Positions 54,011 through 63,374 of a stretch of 64,000 nt of DNA are shown here, piece after piece. Each line of letters starts with the position of its first letter. Positions within the stretch are counted from its first letter, which is position 1. The position numbers and the translations under genes are program-made. The DNA is from Azorhizobium caulinodans ORS 571. Lineage in GTDB: Bacteria > Pseudomonadota > Alphaproteobacteria > Rhizobiales > Xanthobacteraceae. Where the stretch lies: positions 2,299,501 to 2,363,500 of the forward strand of contig NC_009937.1 of NCBI RefSeq assembly GCF_000010525.1, read 5' to 3'. The notes beneath the pieces are model-generated. The model saw nothing but the letters and a program-made list of their open reading frames with translations, was not told the origin of the DNA and did no database searches.

Positions 54011-54967
54011 TCAGGCGGGAAGGAGTTCGTTTTCCTCTTCCGGTTTGGCTACCGCGAAGCGGCGCGGCCCGAGTTCGCGGAACATGGCGTGCATCTCCGC
54101 GATGAATTCCTTGAGGAAGCGCGGTTTGCGATCGCCATAGGGGTCGATCACGATCAGGTTCGGCGGCGGCAGGGGATCGGCGATGGGGCGGCGGCAGAGA
54201 TCGGGCGTGTCCGCCGCGACGCGGGTCATGGGGCGCAGATTCAGGATGGTGAGGCCGAAACCCGCCTCCACCGCCGCGCGCACGGTGTCGTAGGATCGGG
54301 TGCGGAAACTGATGCGCCGCCCCAGGCCAGACATGTCCACGATGGAGGTGAGATAGGCGCCGGTCTGCGGCAGATCGAGCAGGATGTGCGGGCGCTCGGC
54401 AAGGGCTGCCAGCGGCACCGCGTCGAGCCGCGCCAGCGGATCGTCCGCGCGCATCAGCACATGCGCCGGCACCTTGCAGATCCGCGTGATCTCGCCGGCA
54501 AAGGGCGGCCCCATCTCGTATGTGACGGCGGCATCGATATGACCGGTGTCGAGCCAGTCGCGCAGTTGCAGTTGGTCGGCTTCCATCACGCTGATGTCGA
54601 TGGAGCCCGTGCGGGCCACCAGGCGGCGTAGCACCTCCGGCATGAACAGCGGCCCGAAGGGCAGGAAGCAACCGATGCGGATCAGGCGGGGCGGGCGATC
54701 CGCCAGCGAGCCGATCTCCCGCACGAACTCCGTTTCCGCGGCCAGCAGGCCCCGCGCTGCGGCAATGAAACGTTCGCCAGCCGGCGTGGTACGCATGCCC
54801 TGGGACGGGCGTCGCATGAACATGCGCGCTCCGATGTCGGCCTCCGCGAGATCGATGGCGGCGAGGATGGAGGACTGCGAAATGGAGAGTTCGCGGGACG
54901 CCGCCTGGATGGAGCCGAGGCGCGCGACTTCGACCACATAGCGCACCTGTCGGAGGGAGAGGCTCAT
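54011..54967 (-). CDS. LysR-family transcriptional regulator
   Basis: A 318-aa LysR-type regulator: HTH at about 1-60 (MSLSLRQVRYVVEVARLGSI, ISQSSILAAIDLAE) and an effector-binding domain with PFGPLFMPEVLRRLVAR. It belongs to the group beginning MxLRQxRYVVEV that often controls amidase, oxygenase or transport genes. The ATG at 54967 is fixed by the conserved opening; upstream codons to 55048 lie in the divergent promoter region. It diverges from the amidase at 55093 across 125 bp and is the likely regulator of that gene. Confidence 0.88.
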   Translation of the reverse strand: MSLSLRQVRYVVEVARLGSIQAASRELSISQSSILAAIDLAEADIGARMFMRRPSQGMRTTPAGERFIAAARGLLAAETEFVREIGSLADRPPRLIRIGCFLPFGPLFMPEVLRRLVARTGSIDISVMEADQLQLRDWLDTGHIDAAVTYEMGPPFAGEITRICKVPAHVLMRADDPLARLDAVPLAALAERPHILLDLPQTGAYLTSIVDMSGLGRRISFRTRSYDTVRAAVEAGFGLTILNLRPMTRVAADTPDLCRRPIADPLPPPNLIVIDPYGDRKPRFLKEFIAEMHAMFRELGPRRFAVAKPEEENELLPA

Positions 54968-54989
54968 CCAATCATCCAGAAAATAGAAG

Positions 54990-55011
54990 AATGTTCTCCG
55001 AATAATACATT
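54990..55011. promoter_or_regulatory. candidate LysR-type box between lysR and amidase
   Basis: A short dyad AATGT (54990-54994) / ACATT (55007-55011) with 12-bp spacing in an AT-rich segment, placed between the divergent starts where LysR regulators usually bind (T-N11-A class). The arms are only 5 bp, so this is suggestive. Confidence 0.35.
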
Positions 55012-55092
55012 TTGTGGGAGGCCTCGGGAAGGTCATTCTGCCTTTCAAAGGTGCAGCGGAAATTTTGCTGCATTTGCGAGCAGGGGTTGCGT

Positions 55093-56502
55093 ATGGCCGG
55101 GCTTTCTTCGTTTCTCGCCAAGGATGAAGGACCGCAGGTGGCGGCCCTCACGCAGGCTTTTGCGCGCCGCACACTGTCCCCCGTGGAAGTGACGGAGGCC
55201 GCCCTCGCGCGCGCCGAAGAGATCAACCCGGCGCTCAATGCATTCCTGTCCATCGATCATGAGCGCGCGCTTGCCGCTGCGCGGGCGGCGGAAGCGCGCT
55301 GGGCCAACGGGACGGCGCTCTCGCCCATCGATGGCATTCCGACGACCCTCAAGGACATCGTGTGGGTGAAGGACTGGTCGGTCCGCTACGGCAGCGGCAC
55401 GACGCCCGCCCAGCCCTATGCCGAGGATGCGCCCTCCGTTCGGCGCCTGCGCAGCGCCGGCGCGGTCTTCATCGGCCTTACCTCCTCGCCTGAGTTCGGC
55501 TGGAAGGCGGTGACGGACAGCCCCGCCTGCGGCATCACGCGCAATCCCCATGATCCCAGCCGCACGCCGGGCGGGTCCTCCGGCGGTGCGGCGGTCGCGG
55601 CCGCTGCGGGAGCGGGCGTGCTCCATCTCGGCACCGACGGAGGCGGCTCGATCCGCGTCCCCTCGGCCTTTTCAGGTATCGCCGGCCTGAAGCCGACGTT
55701 CGGCCGCGTTCCCGCTTTCCCCGCGAGCGCCTTCGGCACCGTGGCCCATATCGGTCCCATGGCTCGCCACGCCGCAGACCTCGCCCCCATGCTGGCGGCC
55801 ATGTCGGGCCGTGATCTTGCAGACTGGGCGCAGGGAGCGGGCGCGCTGGCGCCGCTGGGCACGCGCCTTCATCCGGATTTTCCGAAGGGAGCGCGCATCG
55901 GCGTCTGGTCCACGCCCCCTTGTGGCGCCGTGGATGCCCCGGTGGCCGTGGCCTTCCAGGCCGCGCTGAAGGTGCTGGAGGCGCAGGGAGCGATTCTGGA
56001 GCCCATCGACCTGCCGCGGGCCGATCGGGTGACCGGCGTGTTCGAGGCCCATTGGTACGGCGGGGCCGCGGCCCGCCTTGCAGCCATTCCAGAGGACGAT
56101 CGTGGCGGCATCGACCCCGGGTTCCTGGAGATCGCGGCGGAGGGCGCGCGTCAGTCGGCCATCGATCTGATGCGGGCACAGGCGGAGCGCGGGGCCTTCG
56201 GTGCCGCCATGGATGCCCTGCTCGAGTCCTACGACTTCATCGTCTCGCCGGGCGTCGCGGTGCTTCCGTTCAGCGCCGGGGCGCTGGTGCCAGAGGGGAG
56301 CGGATTGAAGCGCTGGCATCTGTGGGCCGGCTTCAGTTTCCCCATCAATCTCAGCCAGCAGCCGGCCGCGGTCGTGCCGCTGGCGTCCACGGCGGAGGGA
56401 CTTCCGCGCTCCTTCCAGATTGTTGGCGCCCGCGGCGCGGACGGAGCGGTGCTGGCTGCAGCCGAGGCGCTGGAGCCGCTGCTCAAGGATGCCGGGCGAT
56501 GA
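55093..56502 (+). CDS. amidase (amidase-signature family)
   Basis: A 469-aa amidase-signature hydrolase. Triad: Lys87 (TLKDIVW), the Ser pair of GGSSGGAAVA and nucleophile Ser186 in GTDGGGSIRVPS. It is related to, but clearly different from, the amidase at 30581 and is not GatA-like in context. The ATG at 55093 (MAGLSSFLAK) has AGGGG upstream; an ATG-less extension to 55012 crosses the LysR-box region. Divergent LysR partner upstream; convergent with gntR, only 6 bp between the stops. Likely hydrolyses an amide or aryl/alkyl amide; the inducer and substrate are unknown. Confidence 0.87.
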   Translation: MAGLSSFLAKDEGPQVAALTQAFARRTLSPVEVTEAALARAEEINPALNAFLSIDHERALAAARAAEARWANGTALSPIDGIPTTLKDIVWVKDWSVRYGSGTTPAQPYAEDAPSVRRLRSAGAVFIGLTSSPEFGWKAVTDSPACGITRNPHDPSRTPGGSSGGAAVAAAAGAGVLHLGTDGGGSIRVPSAFSGIAGLKPTFGRVPAFPASAFGTVAHIGPMARHAADLAPMLAAMSGRDLADWAQGAGALAPLGTRLHPDFPKGARIGVWSTPPCGAVDAPVAVAFQAALKVLEAQGAILEPIDLPRADRVTGVFEAHWYGGAAARLAAIPEDDRGGIDPGFLEIAAEGARQSAIDLMRAQAERGAFGAAMDALLESYDFIVSPGVAVLPFSAGALVPEGSGLKRWHLWAGFSFPINLSQQPAAVVPLASTAEGLPRSFQIVGARGADGAVLAAAEALEPLLKDAGR

Positions 56503-56508
56503 GCGGCC

Positions 56509-57213
56509 TCAGCCTTTCGATTCTTCGCTCTCGCGGGCGGCAAGGAGCTTGACCACATGCGCGCGCGCTACACCGATATGATGGTCGATGGCCGCGCACC
56601 AGCGCTCGCCGTCGCGCGAGAGAAGCGCATCGAGCACGGGATCGTGGGTGCGGGCGATCACGTCCGCATCGTCGTAGAGATGGCCGATGACCGTGATGCC
56701 GAAACGCATCTCGTCGGTGAGTTCGTCATAGACACGCAGCAGCCGGGCATTGCCGGAGAGCGCGCAGATCAGGCGGTGGAAGGCGAAGTCCTCTTCTACC
56801 TGCCGGCCGGGATCGCTGCGGGTTTCGTGGATGCGCGCGGCCTGCGTCCTGAGGGCCGCCGCCATTTCGGCGGTGAGCGTCGCGCAGACCGCAAGTCCCG
56901 CATGGCGTTCAAGGCACAGGCGCAGGTCGTAGGCATCATCGAGCGCGGCGGCGGTGAGATCGCGCACGAAGAAGCCCCGGCGCGGCTGGGAAACCACCAG
57001 CCCGCGGTTTTCCAGCAGGCGCGCCGCCTCGCGCAGCGGCGCACGGGAGACGCCGATTTCGGCGGCCAGATGCACCTCGTTGAGCCGGGCGCCGGGGGCA
57101 AAGCGCCCGCCGATGATGGCTTCGGACAGGGCCGTAGCGATGCGGCTGACCAGATCCTCGGGAGCCAGCGCACCGAGCGCTCCGCTCTCCACCTCATGCT
57201 TTGCGCGCGGCAC
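56509..57213 (-). CDS. GntR-family regulator (FCD/FadR type)
   Basis: A 234-aa regulator: winged HTH (about 20-85, EVHLAAEIGVSRAPLREAAR, quoted exactly) and a C-terminal FCD effector domain (about 95-220) with RLCLERHAGLAV, DFAFHRLICALSGN and a late HH pair that in the family binds metal and a carboxylate. Start codons are GTG only. GAGGG is adjacent to the GTG at 57219 but spaced 6 nt from the GTG at 57213, so 57213 is preferred. It diverges from the aldolase-transporter-deacetylase operon and very probably controls it through the dyad at 57267-57278. Confidence 0.88.
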   Translation of the reverse strand: MPRAKHEVESGALGALAPEDLVSRIATALSEAIIGGRFAPGARLNEVHLAAEIGVSRAPLREAARLLENRGLVVSQPRRGFFVRDLTAAALDDAYDLRLCLERHAGLAVCATLTAEMAAALRTQAARIHETRSDPGRQVEEDFAFHRLICALSGNARLLRVYDELTDEMRFGITVIGHLYDDADVIARTHDPVLDALLSRDGERWCAAIDHHIGVARAHVVKLLAARESEESKG

Positions 57214-57266
57214 GTTCACCCTCGTTTGGTCGCAGGCAGAGCCTGCTTAAATTTTCCACACCGTCG

Positions 57267-57278
57267 ATTGTCGACAGT
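57267..57278. promoter_or_regulatory. candidate GntR operator ATTGTCGACAGT
   Basis: A near-perfect dyad (perfect TGTCGACA core, 10 of 12 positions symmetric), of the TTGTnnACAA kind known for FCD-type GntR regulators. It overlaps a possible -35 TCGACA (57271-57276) that lies 18 bp from TACGAT (57295-57300), facing the aldolase-fold gene, so bound protein would repress. Confidence 0.5.
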
Positions 57279-57352
57279 TTCAAATCTATGTGCCTACGAT
57301 GAAGCCCGTCAAATGTCGCGTGGCGCGGCACCGATGCGCAAGGGAGGGTGAG

Positions 57353-58120
57353 ATGGGCGCTCATGTGAGCCTGGGTTCGGAACAGTTGGCAGCCAGCGCG
57401 CGGACGGATCTCGCGGCCGCCTACCGGTTGCTCGCCCATTTCAAGATGGACGACAGCATCTTCACCCACATCTCCGCCAAGGCCGGCGTGGGTGAGCAGT
57501 TTCTCATCAATTCCTACGGCACGCGCTTCGACGAGGTGAAGGCATCCGAGCTCGTCACCATCGACATTGACGGCACGGTGCTCGACGATCCGCGCGGCCA
57601 CGGCATCAATGCTGCGGGCTTCGTCATCCACTCCGCCATCCATGGCGCCCGGCCGGAGATCGGCTGCGTGCTGCACACGCATACTGTGGCCGGTGTGGCC
57701 GTTGCGTGCATGGAGGAGGGGCTTCTTCCCATGAACCAGTGGTCGCTCCAGTTCCACGACCGCATCGCCTACCATGATTTCGAGGGCATCGCCGTCAATC
57801 TGGAGGAACGCGCGCGGTTGGTGGCGGACCTTGGGACGCACAAGGCGATGATCCTGCGCAACCACGGCCTTCTCACCTGCGGCCGGACCGTAGGCGAAGC
57901 CTTTGTCCTCATGCACAATCTGGAGCGCGCCTGCCAGGCGCAGGTGGCGGCGCTCGGTACCGGCCGGCCGATCCGCCTGCCGCCGCGCGAGATCGCCGAT
58001 CTCACTGCCCGCCAGTATGAGACCTGGGACGACCTCCACGCCGCCTCCGGCGCGGTCGATCCCGAGTGGGCCGCCTTCCTGCGGCTCACCCGCGCCGTGG
58101 CGCCCGATTTCGAACACTGA
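57353..58120 (+). CDS. class II aldolase/adducin-fold protein
   Basis: A 255-aa class II aldolase/adducin-family protein. Zinc-site histidines: HTH in CVLHTHTVAGVAV and His in LRNHGLLTCGRTVGEAF; DDSIFTHISAK and LINSYGTRFDEV are common to the non-aldolase branch. The residue aligned with the catalytic Glu of fuculose-1-phosphate aldolase is Gly, so classical aldolase activity is doubtful. AGGGAGG precedes the ATG at 57353; GTG 57290 falls near the putative transcription start and is rejected. First gene of the GntR-controlled operon, 38 bp before the binding-protein gene. Confidence 0.84.
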   Translation: MGAHVSLGSEQLAASARTDLAAAYRLLAHFKMDDSIFTHISAKAGVGEQFLINSYGTRFDEVKASELVTIDIDGTVLDDPRGHGINAAGFVIHSAIHGARPEIGCVLHTHTVAGVAVACMEEGLLPMNQWSLQFHDRIAYHDFEGIAVNLEERARLVADLGTHKAMILRNHGLLTCGRTVGEAFVLMHNLERACQAQVAALGTGRPIRLPPREIADLTARQYETWDDLHAASGAVDPEWAAFLRLTRAVAPDFEH

Positions 58121-58158
58121 AGGCTCAATCAACAATCCTTCCAGGGGAACAAGCCGTC

Positions 58159-59730
58159 ATGAAAGCGAAATTGCTCGGTACACTTGCGGCGTCCGTCGCG
58201 CTTTCCGTCCTCGCCGCGGGCGGCGCATTCGCCCAGCAGGGCACGCCCAAGGAGGGCGGCCGCGCCAATGTGGTGATCCAGCCGGAGCCGCCGGGGCTCA
58301 TGGTCGGCATCCTTCAGAATGCCCCGACCCAGATGGTCGCCGGCAACATCTACGAGGGCCTGCTGCGCTATGACGAGAAGCTGCAGCCGAAGCCCCAGCT
58401 TGCCAAGTCCTGGACCATTTCCGAGGACGGGAAGACTTACACCTTCAAGCTCCAGCCCGGCGTGAAGTGGCATGACGGCAAGCCCTTCACGGCGGCCGAC
58501 GTGGTGTTCTCCGCCGACGTCTTCCTGCGCAAGACCAATCCGCGCACGCGCGCCTCGCTCGCTTATGTGGAGAGCATCACCGCGCCGGACGACGAGACGG
58601 TGGTGTTCCAGCTGAAGCAGCCCTTCGGCCCCTTCATCCGCATGTTCGAGGTCGGCACCATGCCCATGGTGCCCAAGCACATCTATGAGGGCACCGACTT
58701 CCTCACCAATCCGGCGAACAATACGCCCATCGGCACCGGTCCCTTCAAGTTCGGAGAATGGGTGAAGGGCTCCTATATCAAGCTCGTCAAGAACAAGGAC
58801 TATTACGAGAAGGGCAAGCCCCATCTCGACGAGATCTACTGGCACATCATTCCGGATGCCGCGGCCCGCGCGGTCGCCTTCGAGACCGGCAAGGTGGACA
58901 TCCTGCCCGGCGGGTCGGTGGAGAATTTCGACATTCCCCGCCTCGCCAAGACGAAGAATGCCTGCATCACCGACAAGGGCTGGGAGTTCTTCGCGCCACA
59001 GTCCTGGCTCTGGTTCAACCATCGCGGCGGCCTGACGGCGGACCCTCGCTTCCGCAAGGCGGTGTCCTACGCCATCGACCGCAACTTCGCGCTCGACGTG
59101 CTGTGGAACGGTATGGGCGCTGTATCCGACGGTCCCTTCGCCCAGTCCACGTCCTTCCGCGATGACAAGGCGGTGGTGAAGTATCCCTACGATCCCGCCA
59201 AGGCCAAGGCCCTGCTCAAGGAGATGGGCTACAAGGGCGAGCCGGTGCGCTTCACGCCCATGCCCTATGGCGAGACCTGGCTGCGCTGGGCCGAGGCCAT
59301 CAAGCAGAATTTGGAAGATGTCGGCATCAAGGTCGAGATGGTGAATACCGACGTCGCGGGCTGGAACAAGAAGCTCGGCGACTGGGATTTCGATATCTCC
59401 ATCACCTTCCTCTACCAGTATGGCGACCCGGCGCTGGGCGTTTCCCGCGCCTATATCTCCTCCAACATTGCCAAGGGCTCGCCCTTCAACAATGTGGGCG
59501 GCTATTCCAACCCCGAGGTGGACAAGCTGTTTGCCGAGGGCGCCGTCGGCTTCCCCGACAGCGAGCGCCAGAAGGCCTATTCCGCCGTCCAGAAGAAGCT
59601 GACGGAGGATGCGGTCTATGACTGGCTCATCGACCTCAAGTTCCCGACGCTGACCCATTGCAACGTCAAGAACCTCATCACCACCGGCATCGGTGTGAAT
59701 GACGGCTTCAAGGACGCCTGGATCGAGTGA
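58159..59730 (+). CDS. ABC transporter substrate-binding protein, family 5, system 3
   Basis: A 523-aa SBP_bac_5 periplasmic protein with a Sec signal peptide (KAKLLGTLAASVALSVLAAG, cleavage near AFAQQ), unlike the Tat signals of systems 1 and 2. TYTFKLQPGVKWHDGKPFTA is the family motif. CAGGGGAA precedes the ATG. It lies in the GntR operon with both permeases, a fused ATPase and an acetylpolyamine-deacetylase-like gene, which makes an acylated amine or peptide-like amide a reasonable ligand (inference). Confidence 0.92.
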   Translation: MKAKLLGTLAASVALSVLAAGGAFAQQGTPKEGGRANVVIQPEPPGLMVGILQNAPTQMVAGNIYEGLLRYDEKLQPKPQLAKSWTISEDGKTYTFKLQPGVKWHDGKPFTAADVVFSADVFLRKTNPRTRASLAYVESITAPDDETVVFQLKQPFGPFIRMFEVGTMPMVPKHIYEGTDFLTNPANNTPIGTGPFKFGEWVKGSYIKLVKNKDYYEKGKPHLDEIYWHIIPDAAARAVAFETGKVDILPGGSVENFDIPRLAKTKNACITDKGWEFFAPQSWLWFNHRGGLTADPRFRKAVSYAIDRNFALDVLWNGMGAVSDGPFAQSTSFRDDKAVVKYPYDPAKAKALLKEMGYKGEPVRFTPMPYGETWLRWAEAIKQNLEDVGIKVEMVNTDVAGWNKKLGDWDFDISITFLYQYGDPALGVSRAYISSNIAKGSPFNNVGGYSNPEVDKLFAEGAVGFPDSERQKAYSAVQKKLTEDAVYDWLIDLKFPTLTHCNVKNLITTGIGVNDGFKDAWIE

Positions 59731-59767
59731 TCCGCCAGCCCCGAAACGGGCTTCGCGCAGCGCACCC

Positions 59768-59793
59768 GGGCGGCGGTTCCCCCTCCGCCGCCC
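59768..59793 (+). repeat. GC-rich hairpin between binding-protein and permease genes, system 3
   Basis: GGGCGGCGG (59768-59776) pairs perfectly with CCGCCGCCC (59785-59793), 8-nt loop, 37 nt after the binding-protein stop. No T-tract. It probably raises the ratio of binding protein to permease. Confidence 0.55.
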
Positions 59794-59823
59794 CGTCGTT
59801 TCCGCCGACGAGATCCGCCCTAC

Positions 59824-60801
59824 ATGCAGACCCTGCAGTTTCTCCTTTGGCGGCTGGCCAAGGGCATCCTTGTGGTGCTCGCCATCGTCATTCTTGATTT
59901 CTTTCTCATCCACATGGCGCCGGGCGATCCGGCTTCCGTGATGGCCGGCGAGTCCGGCGCCACCGACGAGGCCTTCGTCCAGCAACTGCGGGTGAAGTTC
60001 GGGCTGGATCAGCCGCTCACCACGCAGCTCGGCCTCTATCTGTGGGGCGTCGTGCGGCTTGATCTCGGCTTCTCGCACCGCCAGCAGATGCCGGTGCTGG
60101 ATCTGGTGCTCGACCGCCTGCCGGCGACCCTGCTGCTCACCGGCGCGGCCTTCGTCTTCTCGCTCACGCTCGGCGTCGTCCTCGGCGCGTGGGCGGCGGC
60201 CCACAAGGGGCGTCCCCTGGATCGCATCATCACCACCGTTTCGCTGGTGTTCTATGCCGCGCCGCTATTCTGGATGGCGCTCATGGCCGTGCTCATCTTC
60301 TCCGTCTGGCTCGACTGGCTGCCGGCCTTCGGCATCCGTGATGTGGGCGGCGACGCCGGCCTGCTCGACCGGACGCTCGACGTGGCGCGCCATCTGGTGC
60401 TGCCGGCGGTGACGCTCGGCCTCTTCTTCACTGCGGTCTATGTGCGCATGACGCGGGCTTCCATGATCGAGGTGGCGCGGCAGGATTTCGTGAAGACCTG
60501 CCGGGCCAAGGGCCTGCCCGAGCGCGTGATCCTGCGCCGGCACGTGCTGCGCAACGCGGTGCTCCCCGTCGTCACCCTCGCCGGTCTTCAGGCCGGACAG
60601 ATGGTGGGCGGCGCGGTGATGACAGAGACGGTGTTCGCCTGGCCGGGCATCGGCCGCCTCATGTACGAGGCGCTGATCCAGCGCGACTACAACCTGCTGC
60701 TCGGCGTCTTCGTGGTCTCTGCCGCCATGGTGGTGGTGTTCAACATCCTGACCGATCTCGTCTACCGCATGGTGGACCCGCGCATCGAGGTGTCGCGATG
60801 A
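59824..60801 (+). CDS. peptide-type ABC transporter permease (DppB-like), system 3
   Basis: A 325-aa permease with six helices. LIHMAPGDPASVMAGESGAT, FGLDQPLTTQLGLYLWGVVR, VRLDLGFSHRQQMPVLDLVL and the C-terminal YRMVDPRIEVSR follow the DppB/OppB scheme. The ATG at 59824 lies 93 bp after the binding-protein gene beyond a hairpin; its stop overlaps the next permease by 4 nt (ATGA). The ribosome site is weak. Confidence 0.93.
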   Translation: MQTLQFLLWRLAKGILVVLAIVILDFFLIHMAPGDPASVMAGESGATDEAFVQQLRVKFGLDQPLTTQLGLYLWGVVRLDLGFSHRQQMPVLDLVLDRLPATLLLTGAAFVFSLTLGVVLGAWAAAHKGRPLDRIITTVSLVFYAAPLFWMALMAVLIFSVWLDWLPAFGIRDVGGDAGLLDRTLDVARHLVLPAVTLGLFFTAVYVRMTRASMIEVARQDFVKTCRAKGLPERVILRRHVLRNAVLPVVTLAGLQAGQMVGGAVMTETVFAWPGIGRLMYEALIQRDYNLLLGVFVVSAAMVVVFNILTDLVYRMVDPRIEVSR

Positions 60802-61637
60802 AGGGCTTCTGGTCCCGCTTCTGCCGGCACAAGGCTGCCGTCGCCGGGCTTGTCGTGGTGGTGCTGCTGGTCGCCGTCGCGCTCGCCGCGCCCTATCTCT
60901 ATCCCGCTTCGCCCTGGAAGATGGTCCAGCGGCCCTTCCTCGCGCCCTTCGTGAACGCCGCCGTGCCCCTGGGCACGGATACGCTCGGCCGCAATGTGGC
61001 GAGCGGCCTCGTGCACGGGGCGCGCGTCTCGCTGCTCATCGGTACGGTCTCGACGCTGGTGGCCCTCGTGATCGGCGTGCCGATCGGCGCCATCGCCGGC
61101 TATTTCGGCGGGATCGTGGATGACCTGCTGATGCGCGTCACCGAATTCTTCCAGACGGTGCCGAGTTTTGCGCTGGCCATCGTCCTTGTGGCGATCTTCC
61201 AGCCGAGCCTCGTTTCCATCGTGACTGCCATCGGCATCGTCGGCTGGCCGCCGGTGGCGCGGCTGGTACGCGGCGAGGTGCTGGCCCAGCGCAAGCGCGA
61301 ATATGTGGAAGCGGCGATCCTCTGCGGACAGTCGCATTTCACCATCATCACCCGCCAGATTCTGCCCAACGTGGTCTCGCCCATCGTGGTGCTGGCCTCG
61401 CTGATGGTGGCGACCGCCATCCTGCTGGAAAGCTCGCTCTCCTTCCTCGGCCTCGGCGACCCGTCCGTCATGTCGTGGGGCTACATGGTGGGCGCGGCGC
61501 GCACGGTGGTGCGGCAGGCCTGGTGGCTCTCCGTCCTGCCGGGCCTCGCCATCGTGATCGCCGTGCTCGCCATCAATCTGGTGGGCGAGGGGCTGTCGGA
61601 AGCGCTCGACCCGCGTTCGGCCCGCGACCATGCGTGA
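60798..61637 (+). CDS. peptide-type ABC transporter permease (DppC-like), system 3
   Basis: A 279-aa permease: N-terminal helix (about 14-36), then the conserved loop GTDTLGRNVASGLVHGARVS and a five-helix BPD_transp_1 domain with SSLSFLGLGDPSVMSWGYMV. It overlaps DppB-like by 4 nt and ends 10 nt before the ATPase start. No unusual features. Confidence 0.93.
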   Translation: MKGFWSRFCRHKAAVAGLVVVVLLVAVALAAPYLYPASPWKMVQRPFLAPFVNAAVPLGTDTLGRNVASGLVHGARVSLLIGTVSTLVALVIGVPIGAIAGYFGGIVDDLLMRVTEFFQTVPSFALAIVLVAIFQPSLVSIVTAIGIVGWPPVARLVRGEVLAQRKREYVEAAILCGQSHFTIITRQILPNVVSPIVVLASLMVATAILLESSLSFLGLGDPSVMSWGYMVGAARTVVRQAWWLSVLPGLAIVIAVLAINLVGEGLSEALDPRSARDHA

Positions 61638-61647
61638 GGAGCGCGCC

Positions 61648-63285
61648 ATGAGCGAACAGCCCATCCTCTCCGTCTCCGGCCTTGCCATCCAGTTGCCGGC
61701 GGGTGCCGACCGGCTCTACGCGGTGGAGCATGTCAGCTTCGACATCCATCGCGGCGAGACGCTCGCCATCGTGGGTGAAAGCGGCTCGGGCAAATCCATG
61801 TCCGCCAATGCGGTGATGGGCCTGCTGCCGCCCGGCACGCGCGTGGCGCAGGGGCAGGCGCTGCTCGAGGGCGAGGATGTGCTGCGCCTCGATCCGGCCG
61901 CCATGCGGGCCATCCGGGGACGGCGCATCGGCATGATCTTCCAGGAACCGATGACCGCCCTTGATCCGCTCATGCGCGTGGGCGAGCAGATCGCCGAAGT
62001 GTTCGAGGCCCACGGTCTCTATTCGACGGCGGAGCGGCGGGCGCGGGCGCTCGCGCTGCTCACCGAGGTGGGCATTCCCGAGCCCGAGCGGGCGATCCAC
62101 GCCTATCCCTTCCAGCTCTCCGGCGGCCAGCGCCAGCGCGTCATGATCGCCATGGCGCTGGCGCTCGATCCGGTGCTGCTCATCGCCGACGAGCCGACAA
62201 CAGCGCTGGACGTGACGACGCAGGCGCAGATCCTGAAGCTGATCCGCGAACTGCAGGAGAAGCATGGGACCGCGGTGATGTTCATCACCCACGACTTCGG
62301 CGTGGTGGCGGACATTGCCGACCGTGTGGTGGTGATGCGGCAGGGGCGCGTGGTCGAAACCGGCACGGCAACGGACGTGCTCGGCAACCCTCAGCACGAG
62401 TACACGCAGGCGCTCATTGCCGCCATCCCGACCGGGCGCGCGGCCGGTGTGGCGGCAGCAAAGGCGGAGCGTCAGGTAGTGCTGGAGGTGAAGGGCCTCA
62501 CCAAGACCTACACGAGCCCCACCGGCTTCCTGAAGCCGCCCCGCGTGGTCCATGCGGTGCGCGATGTGAGCTTCACCCTCGCGCGCGGCGAGACGCTGGG
62601 CGTCGTGGGCGAGAGCGGCTCGGGCAAGTCCTCGCTTGGCCGCTGCCTCGTGCGGCTGATCGAGCCGGACGGCGGTTCGATCAGGGTGGATGGGCAGGAG
62701 ACCATGGGCCAGTCGGCGGGCCAGATGCGCCTGTGGCGGCGGCGGATGCAGATGGTGTTTCAGGACCCTTACGGTTCGCTCAATCCGCGCACCCGTGTGG
62801 GCCGCATCATCGCGGAAGGGCCCATCGCCGCCGGCGTGCCGGTGAAGGAGGCGCTTCAGAAAGCGGGCGATCTCCTGAAGCTGGTGGGCCTCGATCCCTC
62901 CGCCCTCGATCGTTTCCCGCATGAGTTTTCCGGCGGGCAGCGCCAGCGCATCGGCATTGCCCGCGCGCTGGCGCTTGATCCCGAGATCATCATTGCCGAC
63001 GAGGCGGTGTCGGCCCTCGACGTTTCCATTCAGGCGCAGGTGCTGCGCCTGCTGGCGGACCTCAAGGTCCGCCTCAATCTGGCGCTCGTCTTCATCACCC
63101 ATGATCTCAGGGTGGCCGCCACCATCTGCGACACGGTGGCGGTGATGCGCAAGGGCGAGGTGGTGGAGATGGGCCCGGCCGCCGACATCTTCGGCGCGCC
63201 GAAGCATGAGTATACCCGCCGCCTCATCGAGGCGATCCCGGGGCGCAGCGAGGGCGATGCCTTCGGCGCCCGGGCGGCGGTCTGA
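61648..63285 (+). CDS. fused dual-ATPase of peptide-type ABC transporter, system 3
   Basis: A 545-aa protein with two complete ATPases. N-half: Walker [11 protein letters not shown]-loop [13 protein letters not shown], signature LSGGQRQR, Walker [14 protein letters not shown]-half: Walker [11 protein letters not shown]-loop [13 protein letters not shown], signature FSGGQRQR, Walker [13 protein letters not shown]. Both halves look catalytically intact. GAGGAG lies 7 nt before the ATG at 61648, preferred to the ATG at 61630, which would overlap the permease by 8 nt. It follows the GsiA/DppDF-fusion layout also seen in system 2, whereas system 1 keeps the ATPases separate. Confidence 0.93.
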   Translation: MSEQPILSVSGLAIQLPAGADRLYAVEHVSFDIHRGETLAIVGESGSGKSMSANAVMGLLPPGTRVAQGQALLEGEDVLRLDPAAMRAIRGRRIGMIFQEPMTALDPLMRVGEQIAEVFEAHGLYSTAERRARALALLTEVGIPEPERAIHAYPFQLSGGQRQRVMIAMALALDPVLLIADEPTTALDVTTQAQILKLIRELQEKHGTAVMFITHDFGVVADIADRVVVMRQGRVVETGTATDVLGNPQHEYTQALIAAIPTGRAAGVAAAKAERQVVLEVKGLTKTYTSPTGFLKPPRVVHAVRDVSFTLARGETLGVVGESGSGKSSLGRCLVRLIEPDGGSIRVDGQETMGQSAGQMRLWRRRMQMVFQDPYGSLNPRTRVGRIIAEGPIAAGVPVKEALQKAGDLLKLVGLDPSALDRFPHEFSGGQRQRIGIARALALDPEIIIADEAVSALDVSIQAQVLRLLADLKVRLNLALVFITHDLRVAATICDTVAVMRKGEVVEMGPAADIFGAPKHEYTRRLIEAIPGRSEGDAFGARAAV

Positions 63286-63374
63286 CGAGCGCGGGCTGCC
63301 CGCCACGGCGGCGGGCGGACCGCCTTGCGCACGGCAGCAAGTTTCCGCCGTGCGATGAGAGCACGAGGACTGTG

